Shown: piece after piece, positions 1-7,121 of the stretch
How the letters are laid out: each line of letters begins with the position of its first letter
Numbering within the stretch: the stretch's first letter is position 1
From: UBA1046 sp964624395
GTDB lineage: Bacteria > Bacillota > Clostridia > Saccharofermentanales > DTU023
Assembly (NCBI GenBank): GCA_964624395.1
Contig: CAZUWY010000045.1
Location: 1-13,758 of the forward strand
Direction of reading: 5' to 3'
Length of the DNA: 13,758 nucleotides
Made by a program: the position numbers and the translations under genes
The notes under the pieces: generated by a model
Databases searched by the model: none
Seen by the model: only the letters and a program-made list of their open reading frames with translations
What the model was told of the DNA's origin: nothing

Positions 1-27
1 GCCCCCGCAAATGCGGGGGCATTTTTT
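1..27. terminator. GC-rich hairpin, probable intrinsic (possibly bidirectional) terminator at the end of ricT
   Basis: Positions 1-8 (GCCCCCGC) pair perfectly with 13-20 (GCGGGGGC) around a four-base AAAT loop, and can extend by one A-T pair. Six T follow at 22-27 on the plus strand, the form of an intrinsic terminator for rightward transcription. Read leftward, the hairpin lies about 20 nt past the ricT stop with the matching A run before it. Any T run on that side would fall outside the window. Ending the ricT transcript here is therefore likely but only half visible. Confidence 0.7.
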
Positions 28-41
28 CTGCCAAATTTTAA

Positions 42-1046
42 CTATTGTTTATCTGCTTCGCTTTTATTCTTTTTTTGTCTGGATTTTAATCTGCCTTTAG
101 GATTCTTTCTCACCTTTTTGATTGGCAGATTCTTTCTCTCTTTGGCATCTTCACTGGCCTTTTTGTCAATCTCTGGCTTTTTATTTTTGCTCTCGCCTTT
201 AGTATCTGCTTTAGCTTCGCCTTTTTTATTATTGGGATCAAATAAAATCTCAACTTCTTCAAGAGCCAGCTCTTTAATCTCAGCTTCATCCTCGCGATCA
301 AATTTCACCCTGAGCTTTTCTCTGAGCAGATCAACGCTTTCAACAATACCTGTCTCCCCCTGGTAGCGGACTTTGGCATTCCTGCCCGGCAGCCTTTCAG
401 CAGCGCTGACATAGGCCTCCTGCTCATAATTGAGGCAGCAAAGAAGCCGGCCGCAGGCGCCGGAGATTTTGGTTGGGTTCATGGAAAGATTTTGGTCTTT
501 GGCCATGCGAATTGAAACAGGCTGGAAGCATTTTAAAAAAGAGGCGCAGCAGAGCTCTCGCCCGCATACACCCAAGCCGCCAATCATGCCTGCCTCGTCG
601 CGGACACCTATCTGCCTGAGTTCAATTCTGGTATGAAAGATAGAGGCCAGATCGCGTACCAGTTCGCGAAAGTCCACCCGCCCGTCGGCAGTAAAATAAA
701 AGAGCAGTTTATTATTATCAAAAGGATAGTAGGAGGAGACCAGATTCATCTCCAGCTCATGCTTTTGGATTCTTTCTCTGGCAATAGCAACAGCCTCTTT
801 TTCCAACTGGCAATTGGATTCAAAATGAGCACTGTCCTCTTTGCTGGCTTGCCGCAAAATCTTTATTGTCTCTTGCTGGGCAAATTCATCCGGCATTTTA
901 TAAGGTGGATCCAGAACTCTGGCAAAGGCCAGACCATGACTATCCTCCACAATAATCTTATCTCCTTGCACAAGCTCTAAATCGCCTGTTTCTGCCAGAT
1001 AATTGCGAGCTTGCCCGTGGATTTGGATATTAACAATATTTTTCAT
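42..1046 (-). CDS. ricT: RicT (YaaT/PSP1 family), Fe-S subunit of the Ric (Y) complex
   Basis: In Bacillus the RicA-RicF-RicT complex carries [4Fe-4S] clusters, supports RNase Y-dependent mRNA maturation and influences sporulation, competence and biofilm regulation. The 334-aa protein has the PSP1 core at about residues 1-270. It shows the family motifs GVRDE (147-151), CGRELCC (161-167), MAKDQNLS (181-188) and CGRLLCC (198-204), so all the paired cysteines expected to hold the cluster are present (C161, C166, C167, C198, C203, C204). Residues after about 272 form a lysine-rich, probably disordered tail, making it some 60 aa longer than Bacillus YaaT (about 275 aa, from memory). The frame stays open to a TTG at 1061 directly after the holB stop. 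I chose the ATG at 1046 because family members begin with this MKNIVN-like strand and nothing resembling a ribosome binding site precedes the TTG. The site before the ATG is also weak, so coupling to holB is likely. Confidence 0.93.
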   Translation of the reverse strand: MKNIVNIQIHGQARNYLAETGDLELVQGDKIIVEDSHGLAFARVLDPPYKMPDEFAQQETIKILRQASKEDSAHFESNCQLEKEAVAIARERIQKHELEMNLVSSYYPFDNNKLLFYFTADGRVDFRELVRDLASIFHTRIELRQIGVRDEAGMIGGLGVCGRELCCASFLKCFQPVSIRMAKDQNLSMNPTKISGACGRLLCCLNYEQEAYVSAAERLPGRNAKVRYQGETGIVESVDLLREKLRVKFDREDEAEIKELALEEVEILFDPNNKKGEAKADTKGESKNKKPEIDKKASEDAKERKNLPIKKVRKNPKGRLKSRQKKNKSEADKQ

Positions 1047-1061
1047 ATTTTCTACTTTCAA

Positions 1062-2216
1062 TCAATCTTTGTTGGTAAACATGAGCTTAAGCTGCAGTAA
1101 AAGTCTGGTGATGACCAGCTCAAAGTTCACATTGCGTTCGATGGCTTCTCTGCTTTCTTCAATCATTTCTGCCGCCAAGGAAAGTCTATTCTGAATCTGC
1201 TCCTCATACTGATCAAACGATCCAGGCTTCTTCTCTTCCTTCCAGCGCACAAGCCCCAGATTCTGGTCACCATTTTTCCTGATCCGCAGCAGCAGCTTTT
1301 TCCTTTGCTCCAAAAGAGAGATGACCTTATCCTTATAATCTATATTGACAATCCTGTCCATGGCCTGCCAGAGAGCACATAGTTCATCTCGGACCAGGCT
1401 GTGCATTACCTCCAGCACTGTATCAACTAGGTCCTTGTTGTTTTGGAAAAAGGTCATCCCATCAGTAAAAAGATCCAAAATGCTCATATTTTGCATGCTA
1501 AAATACAGATCGGCAGTGTCAGATCTCAAAGCGCGAAACCAGCCGCCAAAGGCAAGTTCCAGTGCTCGTCCGGGCAAACCAGCGGCAAAGCTGGCAAAAA
1601 AATTCAAATCAGATGCGGTCAGTTCCAGCTCTTCTGCCCTGTTTTTTGCTTCTTCCTGCAGGATTAAAAAAATCTCCTCCTCACTGCGACGGTCCAGGCG
1701 CAGATTGACCACCCGCGATCTGACAGTGGGTAAAAGCTTGGACAGATCACTGCAGTATAAAACTATTCTGCTGTGGGGTAAAGGCTCTTCAATCGCCTTG
1801 AGGAGAGCATTTTGCCCCTGCTCATTTAAACTGTCCGCTTCAACCAGGAGCAATTTATTTTTGCCCAGACGGGGGCTCATAAAGAGATCTTTTATTTCGG
1901 AACGAACTTTTTCCGTCGGGATAATCTTCTTGCCTTCTTCTGCCTTCAGTTCCCGGAAATCCAAATGATTCTTGCTGGCAAATAAAGAGCAGGAACGGCA
2001 TTTCTCACAGGCACCTTCACTGTCGGCTGCTGAACAAAGGAGGGCTTGAGCAGCTAGCCGTGACAATCTATATTTTCCGCTGCCCTTGGGGCCGGTAAAT
2101 AAAATACAAGAATTGTCTTCCGCCAAGACAATGTCGGCCAAACGTATCTTGAGAGCGGACAGACCTGTTATGCGGGAAAAACCCCTTTGTTCAGATTTTT
2201 TCGAAATGTTCGACAT
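1062..2216 (-). CDS. holB: DNA polymerase III, delta prime subunit (clamp loader)
   Basis: HolB is the clamp-loader subunit that, with DnaX and HolA, places the beta clamp on primed DNA. The 384-aa protein has an AAA+ fold. A Walker-A-like loop lies at 42-48 (GPKGSGK), and a zinc module has four cysteines (C61, C70, C73, C76). A Walker-B-like strand (LLVEAD, 123-128) is followed by the very typical run ending in ALLKAIEEP (137-145). The clamp-loader SRC motif appears as S167-R168-V169: the trans-acting arginine is kept but the cysteine is replaced. After about residue 180 comes a poorly conserved helical C-terminal region, as expected. The ATG overlaps the end of darA by 26 nt and has no good ribosome binding site, suggesting translational coupling. 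Its place between darA and ricT matches the Firmicutes order. Confidence 0.93.
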   Translation of the reverse strand: MSNISKKSEQRGFSRITGLSALKIRLADIVLAEDNSCILFTGPKGSGKYRLSRLAAQALLCSAADSEGACEKCRSCSLFASKNHLDFRELKAEEGKKIIPTEKVRSEIKDLFMSPRLGKNKLLLVEADSLNEQGQNALLKAIEEPLPHSRIVLYCSDLSKLLPTVRSRVVNLRLDRRSEEEIFLILQEEAKNRAEELELTASDLNFFASFAAGLPGRALELAFGGWFRALRSDTADLYFSMQNMSILDLFTDGMTFFQNNKDLVDTVLEVMHSLVRDELCALWQAMDRIVNIDYKDKVISLLEQRKKLLLRIRKNGDQNLGLVRWKEEKKPGSFDQYEEQIQNRLSLAAEMIEESREAIERNVNFELVITRLLLQLKLMFTNKD

Positions 2217-2520
2217 TGACTACAAAGACTGTAGCGCCACCAATCTGAACTTCCACCGGCAAAGGCATAAAGGTGCCCCCCAGCACACTGGGTGTAACAG
2301 ATGAATTAACAACTGCTTTTCTGCTCTTGGCATATTTACGGATAATCCCCAGGAGCATTTCCAGTTTCTCATTTTCAACGACTGCCATTAAAGTAGTATT
2401 GCCCGATCTAAGAAAACCACCCGTTGAATTCAGCTTCGTAACGCGCTGGCCGGCACGATTAATCTCAGAAATAAGGCGCGGGCTGTCTTCATCATTTATG
2501 ATAGCAAAAACCAGTTTCAT
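2191..2520 (-). CDS. darA: Cyclic-di-AMP-binding PII-like protein DarA/PstA (YaaQ family, DUF970)
   Basis: The 109-aa protein matches the DarA/PstA/YaaQ family, small trimeric PII-like proteins that bind cyclic di-AMP in the cytoplasm; the downstream target is not well defined. Visible family marks are the start MKLVFAII, the ligand-loop segment STGGFLRSGNTT (32-43), and the C-terminal strand VEVQIGGATVFV (89-100) followed by VNVEHF. Its length is normal for the family. The ATG overlaps the tmk stop as ATGA (2517-2520) and is preceded by a strong AGGAGG-type site, so translation is coupled to tmk. In Bacillus the next gene is yaaR; here holB follows directly and overlaps the darA end. Confidence 0.95.
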   Translation of the reverse strand: MKLVFAIINDEDSPRLISEINRAGQRVTKLNSTGGFLRSGNTTLMAVVENEKLEMLLGIIRKYAKSRKAVVNSSVTPSVLGGTFMPLPVEVQIGGATVFVVNVEHFEKI

Positions 2521-3152
2521 AAAATCTCCCTCCTAACGCAATCAATTATCTGCTTATACGTATCCTCTATGTCCGGCATGGACATGATCTTAAAAATTCT
2601 GCCTGCCTCATCTTCATAGATCCTTGCATAGCCCTCTCTGACCCTGGCTCGAAATTCCATCGTTTCCAGATCAAGCCGGTCAGACAGATTTTCTTTATTT
2701 CTTCTTCCCAATCTTTCCGCCAGCATCTCCGGTTCAATGTCGATCCAAAGGGTAAGATCAGGTCTGGTCTCACCCACAGCCGCCTGATTGACTCTTGTGA
2801 CCAATTCCCTGTCTAAGCCTCTGCCAAAAGCCTGATAAGCGACGGTTGAATCAATAAAGCGGTCGCAGAGGACATATTTTCCAGCCTCCAAGGCAGGCCT
2901 GATTATTTCCCGCACCAGCTGTGCCCTTGCCGCACCGAATAAAAACAGTTCTGAAACATCAGCCATATGCTGGTGCTCACGTTTAAGCAAGATCTGGCGT
3001 ATCTGTTCACCAATCAGTGTTCCACCCGGCTCTCTTAACGACAAAACATCTCTGCCTTCAGCTTCAAGATCTGCCGCAAGCCTCTCAAGATGAGTGGTCT
3101 TGCCTGTCCCGTCCACACCTTCAAATGTGATCAGATAGCCCTTTTTTTTCAT
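2517..3152 (-). CDS. tmk: Thymidylate kinase (dTMP kinase)
   Basis: Tmk phosphorylates dTMP to dTDP with ATP, an essential step to dTTP. The 211-aa protein has the usual length. It shows the P-loop EGVDGTGKTT (11-20), the REPGGT segment (40-45), the DRF motif followed by STVAYQ (97-107) and an arginine-rich LID around RLGRRNKE (147-154). The ATG at 3150-3152 has a GGAG site eight bases upstream. The gene lies 27 nt after yaaO and overlaps darA by four bases. It is downstream of the folate genes, which supply the cofactor used to make dTMP; this could be functional or simply reflect neighbouring ancestral clusters. Confidence 0.97.
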   Translation of the reverse strand: MKKKGYLITFEGVDGTGKTTHLERLAADLEAEGRDVLSLREPGGTLIGEQIRQILLKREHQHMADVSELFLFGAARAQLVREIIRPALEAGKYVLCDRFIDSTVAYQAFGRGLDRELVTRVNQAAVGETRPDLTLWIDIEPEMLAERLGRRNKENLSDRLDLETMEFRARVREGYARIYEDEAGRIFKIMSMPDIEDTYKQIIDCVRREIL

Positions 3153-3179
3153 CTGTCAATCTCCGCTGGCTTGTTATCT

Positions 3180-4601
3180 TTATTCTATCATGAGAACAGT
3201 ACAGCTGTCAGAATTATGCACACCGTAAACGGAGATATCGGCGGCAATTAATTGCCTGATTGCTTCAATATGCCGGGCGCTAATAATCTCACCCGGCCAG
3301 ATCATGGGAACCCCCGGCGGATAAGGCACAATGGCCTCAGCTGCAATACTGTTTTCTGCCTCTGCAAGTAAAATGTTTTTCTTTGCCAGCTGAGCAAAGA
3401 AAGCTTTGCCCACTGGTATTCCAGCAACTGCCGGTTGATCTAAAAGATCTGCTATCCAGGAGATATCTGCCCTTATCTCTTGATCGTCTCCTTTGGCAGC
3501 AGCAAAAGATTTTAATGCTTGGATTAAAACATCTATCTCCTCTCTTTGGCTGTCCAAGGCAGGGATAAGAACGATGCGGGCAAGATCAATAATTTCCGGG
3601 TCAACTTTGGCCAAGGCAAATATTTTTGCCGCTGCAGCCCGGGAAATTTTCGCCTGGCTGTAATCATAGGTCAAACGGAGGGGATCGGATCCACTTCTTT
3701 TAATTCTTTGCAAATTCCAGGGCAGCTGCCTGTCAATATCTGCAATCATTTCCAAGAGATTTTCAATTGCTTTTTGCCCATGGCTCTCCAGCCAGTAGCG
3801 AGAATAATCAAGACTGGCTGCGATCACAAAGGAAGGGCTTGATGTTTGAAATACCTTCAGCATCTGCCCCAGCTTTTCAGCGCTTATAATTTTATTTTCC
3901 AGTGCATATCTGCCGATATGGATATAACTGCCCGGTGTCAGTGCCGGCAAAGTCTTATGGGCACTCATGGCGACCAGATCAGCCCCCTGGGCCAAAGCTG
4001 AGGGAGGAAGAAGTTTTGGCGCCGCGGCAAAGTGAGAACCGTGAGCTTCGTCCACGATGGTGATTATATTTTCTGCCCTGGCTTTTTTGACTATCTCTCC
4101 CAGAGGCACAACATTTCCTTCATAATCAGGCGAGGTAACAAAGATTGCCCGGGCATCAGGATTTAATGAGATCTCCCGCAGCAAGGCCTGTTCTATCGTC
4201 TCATCTTTTTCAGGCGCCGCCCAGATCGGTTCAAGCTCTAGTAAAGCCACAGCGTGCATGATCGTCTGGTGGGCGCGGCGGGGCATGATCAGTCTTGTCC
4301 CCCGCGGGCAGGCAGTGGCGATTGCTGTCAGTAAAGAAGTGGTTGTCCCTGTGGTCACAAATCTTGTCTCGCCGGCAGCAAAAAAACTGGCGGCAAGGTT
4401 CATAGCTTCTTTGACAGCACCTTCTGGATTATTAATATCGCCGGTCACATCTAATTCAGTATTGTCAAGCGACCAGAGTTTATCTCGCAGCCAGCAGGGA
4501 AAGGATTTCCCCTGCCTGTTGCCAGGCATATGAAATGAAAAACGCCCCTCCGCAGCGTCCATAAGCGCTCTCAGAAGGGGCATGCGGCTTAAATCAGCCA
4601 T
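3180..4601 (-). CDS. yaaO: Orn/Lys/Arg decarboxylase family protein (YaaO-like), PLP enzyme
   Basis: This 473-aa protein belongs to the short, fold-I PLP decarboxylases acting on basic amino acids. It lacks the N-terminal wing domain of the large inducible enterobacterial enzymes. The major domain carries DEAHGSHF (184-191), which stacks on and holds the cofactor, and the PLP lysine K216 in SAHKTLPALT (213-222). The C-terminal domain shows the PYPPGVP...PGE signature near residues 428-440. The N-terminal motif usually written PGHKxG reads PGNRQG here (26-31), a departure whose effect is unknown. Substrate (lysine, arginine or ornithine) cannot be set from sequence alone. The position immediately before tmk is that of Bacillus yaaO, hence the symbol. 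The ATG has a GGGAGG site (4609-4614) placed in the 14-nt gap after the upstream small gene. Confidence 0.9.
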   Translation of the reverse strand: MADLSRMPLLRALMDAAEGRFSFHMPGNRQGKSFPCWLRDKLWSLDNTELDVTGDINNPEGAVKEAMNLAASFFAAGETRFVTTGTTTSLLTAIATACPRGTRLIMPRRAHQTIMHAVALLELEPIWAAPEKDETIEQALLREISLNPDARAIFVTSPDYEGNVVPLGEIVKKARAENIITIVDEAHGSHFAAAPKLLPPSALAQGADLVAMSAHKTLPALTPGSYIHIGRYALENKIISAEKLGQMLKVFQTSSPSFVIAASLDYSRYWLESHGQKAIENLLEMIADIDRQLPWNLQRIKRSGSDPLRLTYDYSQAKISRAAAAKIFALAKVDPEIIDLARIVLIPALDSQREEIDVLIQALKSFAAAKGDDQEIRADISWIADLLDQPAVAGIPVGKAFFAQLAKKNILLAEAENSIAAEAIVPYPPGVPMIWPGEIISARHIEAIRQLIAADISVYGVHNSDSCTVLMIE

Positions 4602-4615
4602 GAAAAATCCTCCCT

Positions 4616-5182
4616 TTAAAAATCCAAATTTATATTGGAGATGGAGCGGATTTCAAGTGACAACTCTTTTTTCAGCGCCCTGATCTCCTTTTCAACATCT
4701 GCTACAGTCTCAGGAGCTTTTTCAATTTCAGCCCGGGGGCTAATCCTCACTCTCTGCCTTGTTTTTTTAACATTCCTGTCGCCCCTTTGAGCTTTGCCAG
4801 CCCTGTCTCTCTTGTCAGCAGGCGGTACAGCAGCGGCTTCTTGCCCATCCTTGCGCACGGTCAAATTATCTTTTCTTGCCTTCATTGCTTTATTTTGTGC
4901 ACTGGCGGGCAGATCTTTTTTAGAGCTGGTCTGAGCATTAGAAGCTCTTGCTGCCTGCCCCTCCTTGGGTCTTTGAGCTCTTTGCTGCTCTTGCTGGCCT
5001 GGCGGTCGATTAGCTTTCGATCTGTTATCGGGCCGCCTTCTTTTGTTGCCGGAGGAGGAGCCTTTAGCTGCAGGCTGTCTACCATCTTGAGATTTTCGAC
5101 CGGCCTCAGCCGTTCGCCTGCTATTGGCAGCTGACCTGTCTTGACTGTTTGCTTTTGTTTGCTTGGGTTTATTATCTGACAT
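4616..5182 (-). CDS. Unrecognised basic, probably disordered protein with a short C-terminal helix
   Basis: I do not recognise this 188-aa protein. Residues 1 to about 150 are dominated by K, R, Q, S, A, N and G, with almost no hydrophobic residues, so the region should be disordered and strongly positive. From about 153 the composition changes: an acidic/basic heptad-like stretch with ADVEKEIRALKKEL inside it looks like an amphipathic or coiled-coil helix, and the protein ends in SISNINLDF. There is no signal peptide, membrane segment or cysteine. It is a convincing gene because it has an excellent AAGGAGG site four bases before the ATG, sits 14 nt after folBK and 14 nt before yaaO, and stays in phase with operon spacing. 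A nucleic-acid or ribosome contact for the basic part, with the helix as a docking segment, is conjecture. Confidence 0.8.
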   Translation of the reverse strand: MSDNKPKQTKANSQDRSAANSRRTAEAGRKSQDGRQPAAKGSSSGNKRRRPDNRSKANRPPGQQEQQRAQRPKEGQAARASNAQTSSKKDLPASAQNKAMKARKDNLTVRKDGQEAAAVPPADKRDRAGKAQRGDRNVKKTRQRVRISPRAEIEKAPETVADVEKEIRALKKELSLEIRSISNINLDF

Positions 5183-5196
5183 AAAGCCTCCTTCTC

Positions 5197-6123
5197 CTAA
5201 CTATAAGGATACCAGTTCGAAGATACAAGTCTGACCGTCTTTGAACTTTTAAGCTCTTGATCTTTTATTTCCGCCAGCGGGATTAAAACGAAATCTCTTT
5301 GCTGGTAAAGCGGATGAGGTAAAACAAGCCTTTGACTTTTGATTTCCAGATCATCATAGCTGATCAGGTCCAGATCCAGGCTTCTGGGACCCCATTTCTC
5401 CAGGCGCTGACGGCCTCTCTCCAGCTCGATTGCCTGGCAGATATCCAGCACGGACAGTGGTTCCAGGCTGGTGTGAAAAAGAGCTACGGCATTAAAAAAA
5501 TCTTCTTGATCTTCCTTGCCCCAGGCTTTTGTTTCATAGAGAGATGAAAGTTTTGTCATTTCTAGGCCCGGCGTCTCTTTAAGCCGCTTAATAGCTGTGA
5601 TCAGATGCTCTTTCCTATTGCCCATATTTGAACCCAGGCCAATATAGACTTGATGCTGAAAATTGACGGGGGAAATACCAAGCTCTGCAGCTGTTTTTCT
5701 TCTGCCTCCTGCAAATTTCGCCCGTGTTTGCGTCAGCCGAAAGGACATGTGGTCGAATTTTCCCTCAAGCGGTGCAAAAGGCTTTTTGATGGTAAGAGAA
5801 AGCTCGGTGACTGGAGAAAAGCGGGCAAATATACCTGCAGCTATCTCTCCCGCCAAGTATTCAATCAAATCGCAAGTAGCGGTTGTTGCTTTTTGAGCCA
5901 CAAAGTTAAAAACATCACTGTAATTGACCGTCTGCTTTAAATCGTCGCTTTCTATTCCCGGCAGATATTCACAGGCCAGTTCTAAATCAATGATAATACT
6001 TTGCCCTTTTTCCTTTTCCTCCGGATTGACACCCAGATAAGTGTAAAACTCCATTCCGGTCAAAGAGATAAGATAATTGGGCAGGCAAAACTCTCTTTTG
6101 CTAGCTCTTGTTTTCATATCCAT
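5197..6123 (-). CDS. folBK: Bifunctional dihydroneopterin aldolase / HPPK (FolB-FolK fusion)
   Basis: The protein joins two consecutive folate enzymes. FolB (about 17-135) cleaves dihydroneopterin to 6-hydroxymethyl-dihydropterin, and FolK (about 158-288) pyrophosphorylates it for FolP. FolB marks are GVNPEEKEKGQ (31-41), with the conserved glutamate, TVNY (65-68) and the catalytic-type lysine in IKKP (112-115). FolK marks are YIGLGSN (160-166), SSLYET (193-198), and WGPRSLDLDL (244-253) with the two metal-binding aspartates, then PHP and R276-DF. A basic linker of about 20 residues joins them. At 308 aa it equals the sum of two normal domains, so both are probably complete. The ATG at 6121-6123 has GGAG seven bases upstream; a second ATG two codons in is possible. 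It lies 40 nt after folP. Confidence 0.95.
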   Translation of the reverse strand: MDMKTRASKREFCLPNYLISLTGMEFYTYLGVNPEEKEKGQSIIIDLELACEYLPGIESDDLKQTVNYSDVFNFVAQKATTATCDLIEYLAGEIAAGIFARFSPVTELSLTIKKPFAPLEGKFDHMSFRLTQTRAKFAGGRRKTAAELGISPVNFQHQVYIGLGSNMGNRKEHLITAIKRLKETPGLEMTKLSSLYETKAWGKEDQEDFFNAVALFHTSLEPLSVLDICQAIELERGRQRLEKWGPRSLDLDLISYDDLEIKSQRLVLPHPLYQQRDFVLIPLAEIKDQELKSSKTVRLVSSNWYPYS

Positions 6124-6163
6124 CAGATTGCTCCGCTCATGTAAAAGTATCTAATATTTTCAT

Positions 6164-7117
6164 TCAACTAGTTTTTTGCTCGGTCATTGTCTCTTTTAAA
6201 TAATCTGCCATCAGAGCTTGATCTTTATGAACAGCAATCTCATGTGCCCTTATAACCGCAGCCCCTTGCAGGATTGCATAAAAAGAGACCGCAGCAGAGG
6301 CATTGTCAATTTGCCTTGAAGTAAACTGCTGGCTCTTTATCTCTGTTTTTTCCTGCATAATATTTCTAACAAATCTCTTCCTCGATGCGCCGATTAAGAT
6401 GGGCCTGCCCAGTTGATTTAGCCTAGGCAGAGAATTTATTAAGGCGAGATTTTCAATTAAGGAAAGGCCAAAGCCAAGACCCGGGTCAATTATTATGCTC
6501 TCTTGATTGATGCCTGCCGCTAGAGCTCTTTTGATGCTGCTTTGTAAAAATAGTATATTGGCTTCTTCCAGCGGCAATGAGTTTAATTCCTTCTTTAAAT
6601 CCAGCGGTAAAGGATCAGCAGAAGAAAACCGGGGGAAATTGCCCGTAATCTTGTCTGCAGACCGATAAAGCAAGGGATTATGCATTATCACGGTGGCTGC
6701 CTCATATTGAGCAATGACTTCTGCCATACTCTCGCTGCCATAATGGCCGCTGATATCGTTGATCAAAAGAGCTCCTGCCTCCAGTACAGCCTTAGCCGTC
6801 TCAGCCTTCCAGCTGTCGACGGAGATTATAGTCTTTGGTGCCGCTTTCAATAGGCCGGAAATTACAGGCAAAATCCTTTTTAACTCTTCGCCGGCTGTAA
6901 TAAAAGATGAGCCCGGACCGCTCGCTTCACCGCCGATGTCAATTATATCTGCCCCCGCCTGCAAAAGATTAAGGCCATGATCTATTGCTCTTTGCGGGTC
7001 AAAAAAACTGCCCCCGTCCGAAAAAGAATCCGGGGTGACATTGACAATACCCATCAGAATTGTCTTGTCGCCCCAGGGCAAATATCTTCTCCCGATTTTT
7101 AAGCTGCCCCTGGCCAA
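6164..7117 (-). CDS. folP: Dihydropteroate synthase, with unusual active-site substitutions
   Basis: DHPS condenses 6-hydroxymethyl-dihydropterin pyrophosphate with p-aminobenzoate. The TIM-barrel family is clear from MGIVNVTPDSFSDGG (22-36), SVDSWK (99-104), IND (119-121), DPGLGFG (211-217), GASRK (243-247) and the final R290-A-H292. Many expected ligand contacts are kept (N26, D101, N120, D211, R290, H292). Two are not. Loop 2, usually GGESTRPG, reads GGEASGPG (62-69), losing the arginine equivalent to E. coli R63. GFGK reads GFGL (215-218), losing the lysine equivalent to E. coli K221. MHM also reads MHN. The 317 aa exceed the usual 270-285, mainly through an insertion near 150-185. The start is a TTG four bases after the folE stop, with GGAGAGG about 11 bases upstream. 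Synteny supports a folate role, but activity is uncertain. Confidence 0.88.
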   Translation of the reverse strand: MARGSLKIGRRYLPWGDKTILMGIVNVTPDSFSDGGSFFDPQRAIDHGLNLLQAGADIIDIGGEASGPGSSFITAGEELKRILPVISGLLKAAPKTIISVDSWKAETAKAVLEAGALLINDISGHYGSESMAEVIAQYEAATVIMHNPLLYRSADKITGNFPRFSSADPLPLDLKKELNSLPLEEANILFLQSSIKRALAAGINQESIIIDPGLGFGLSLIENLALINSLPRLNQLGRPILIGASRKRFVRNIMQEKTEIKSQQFTSRQIDNASAAVSFYAILQGAAVIRAHEIAVHKDQALMADYLKETMTEQKTS

Positions 7118-7121
7118 GGAT

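Noticed and set aside
1345..1968. Plus-strand open frame of about 207 codons opposite holB
   Set aside because: Serine/arginine-rich composition typical of antisense translation of a real gene; no family resemblance.
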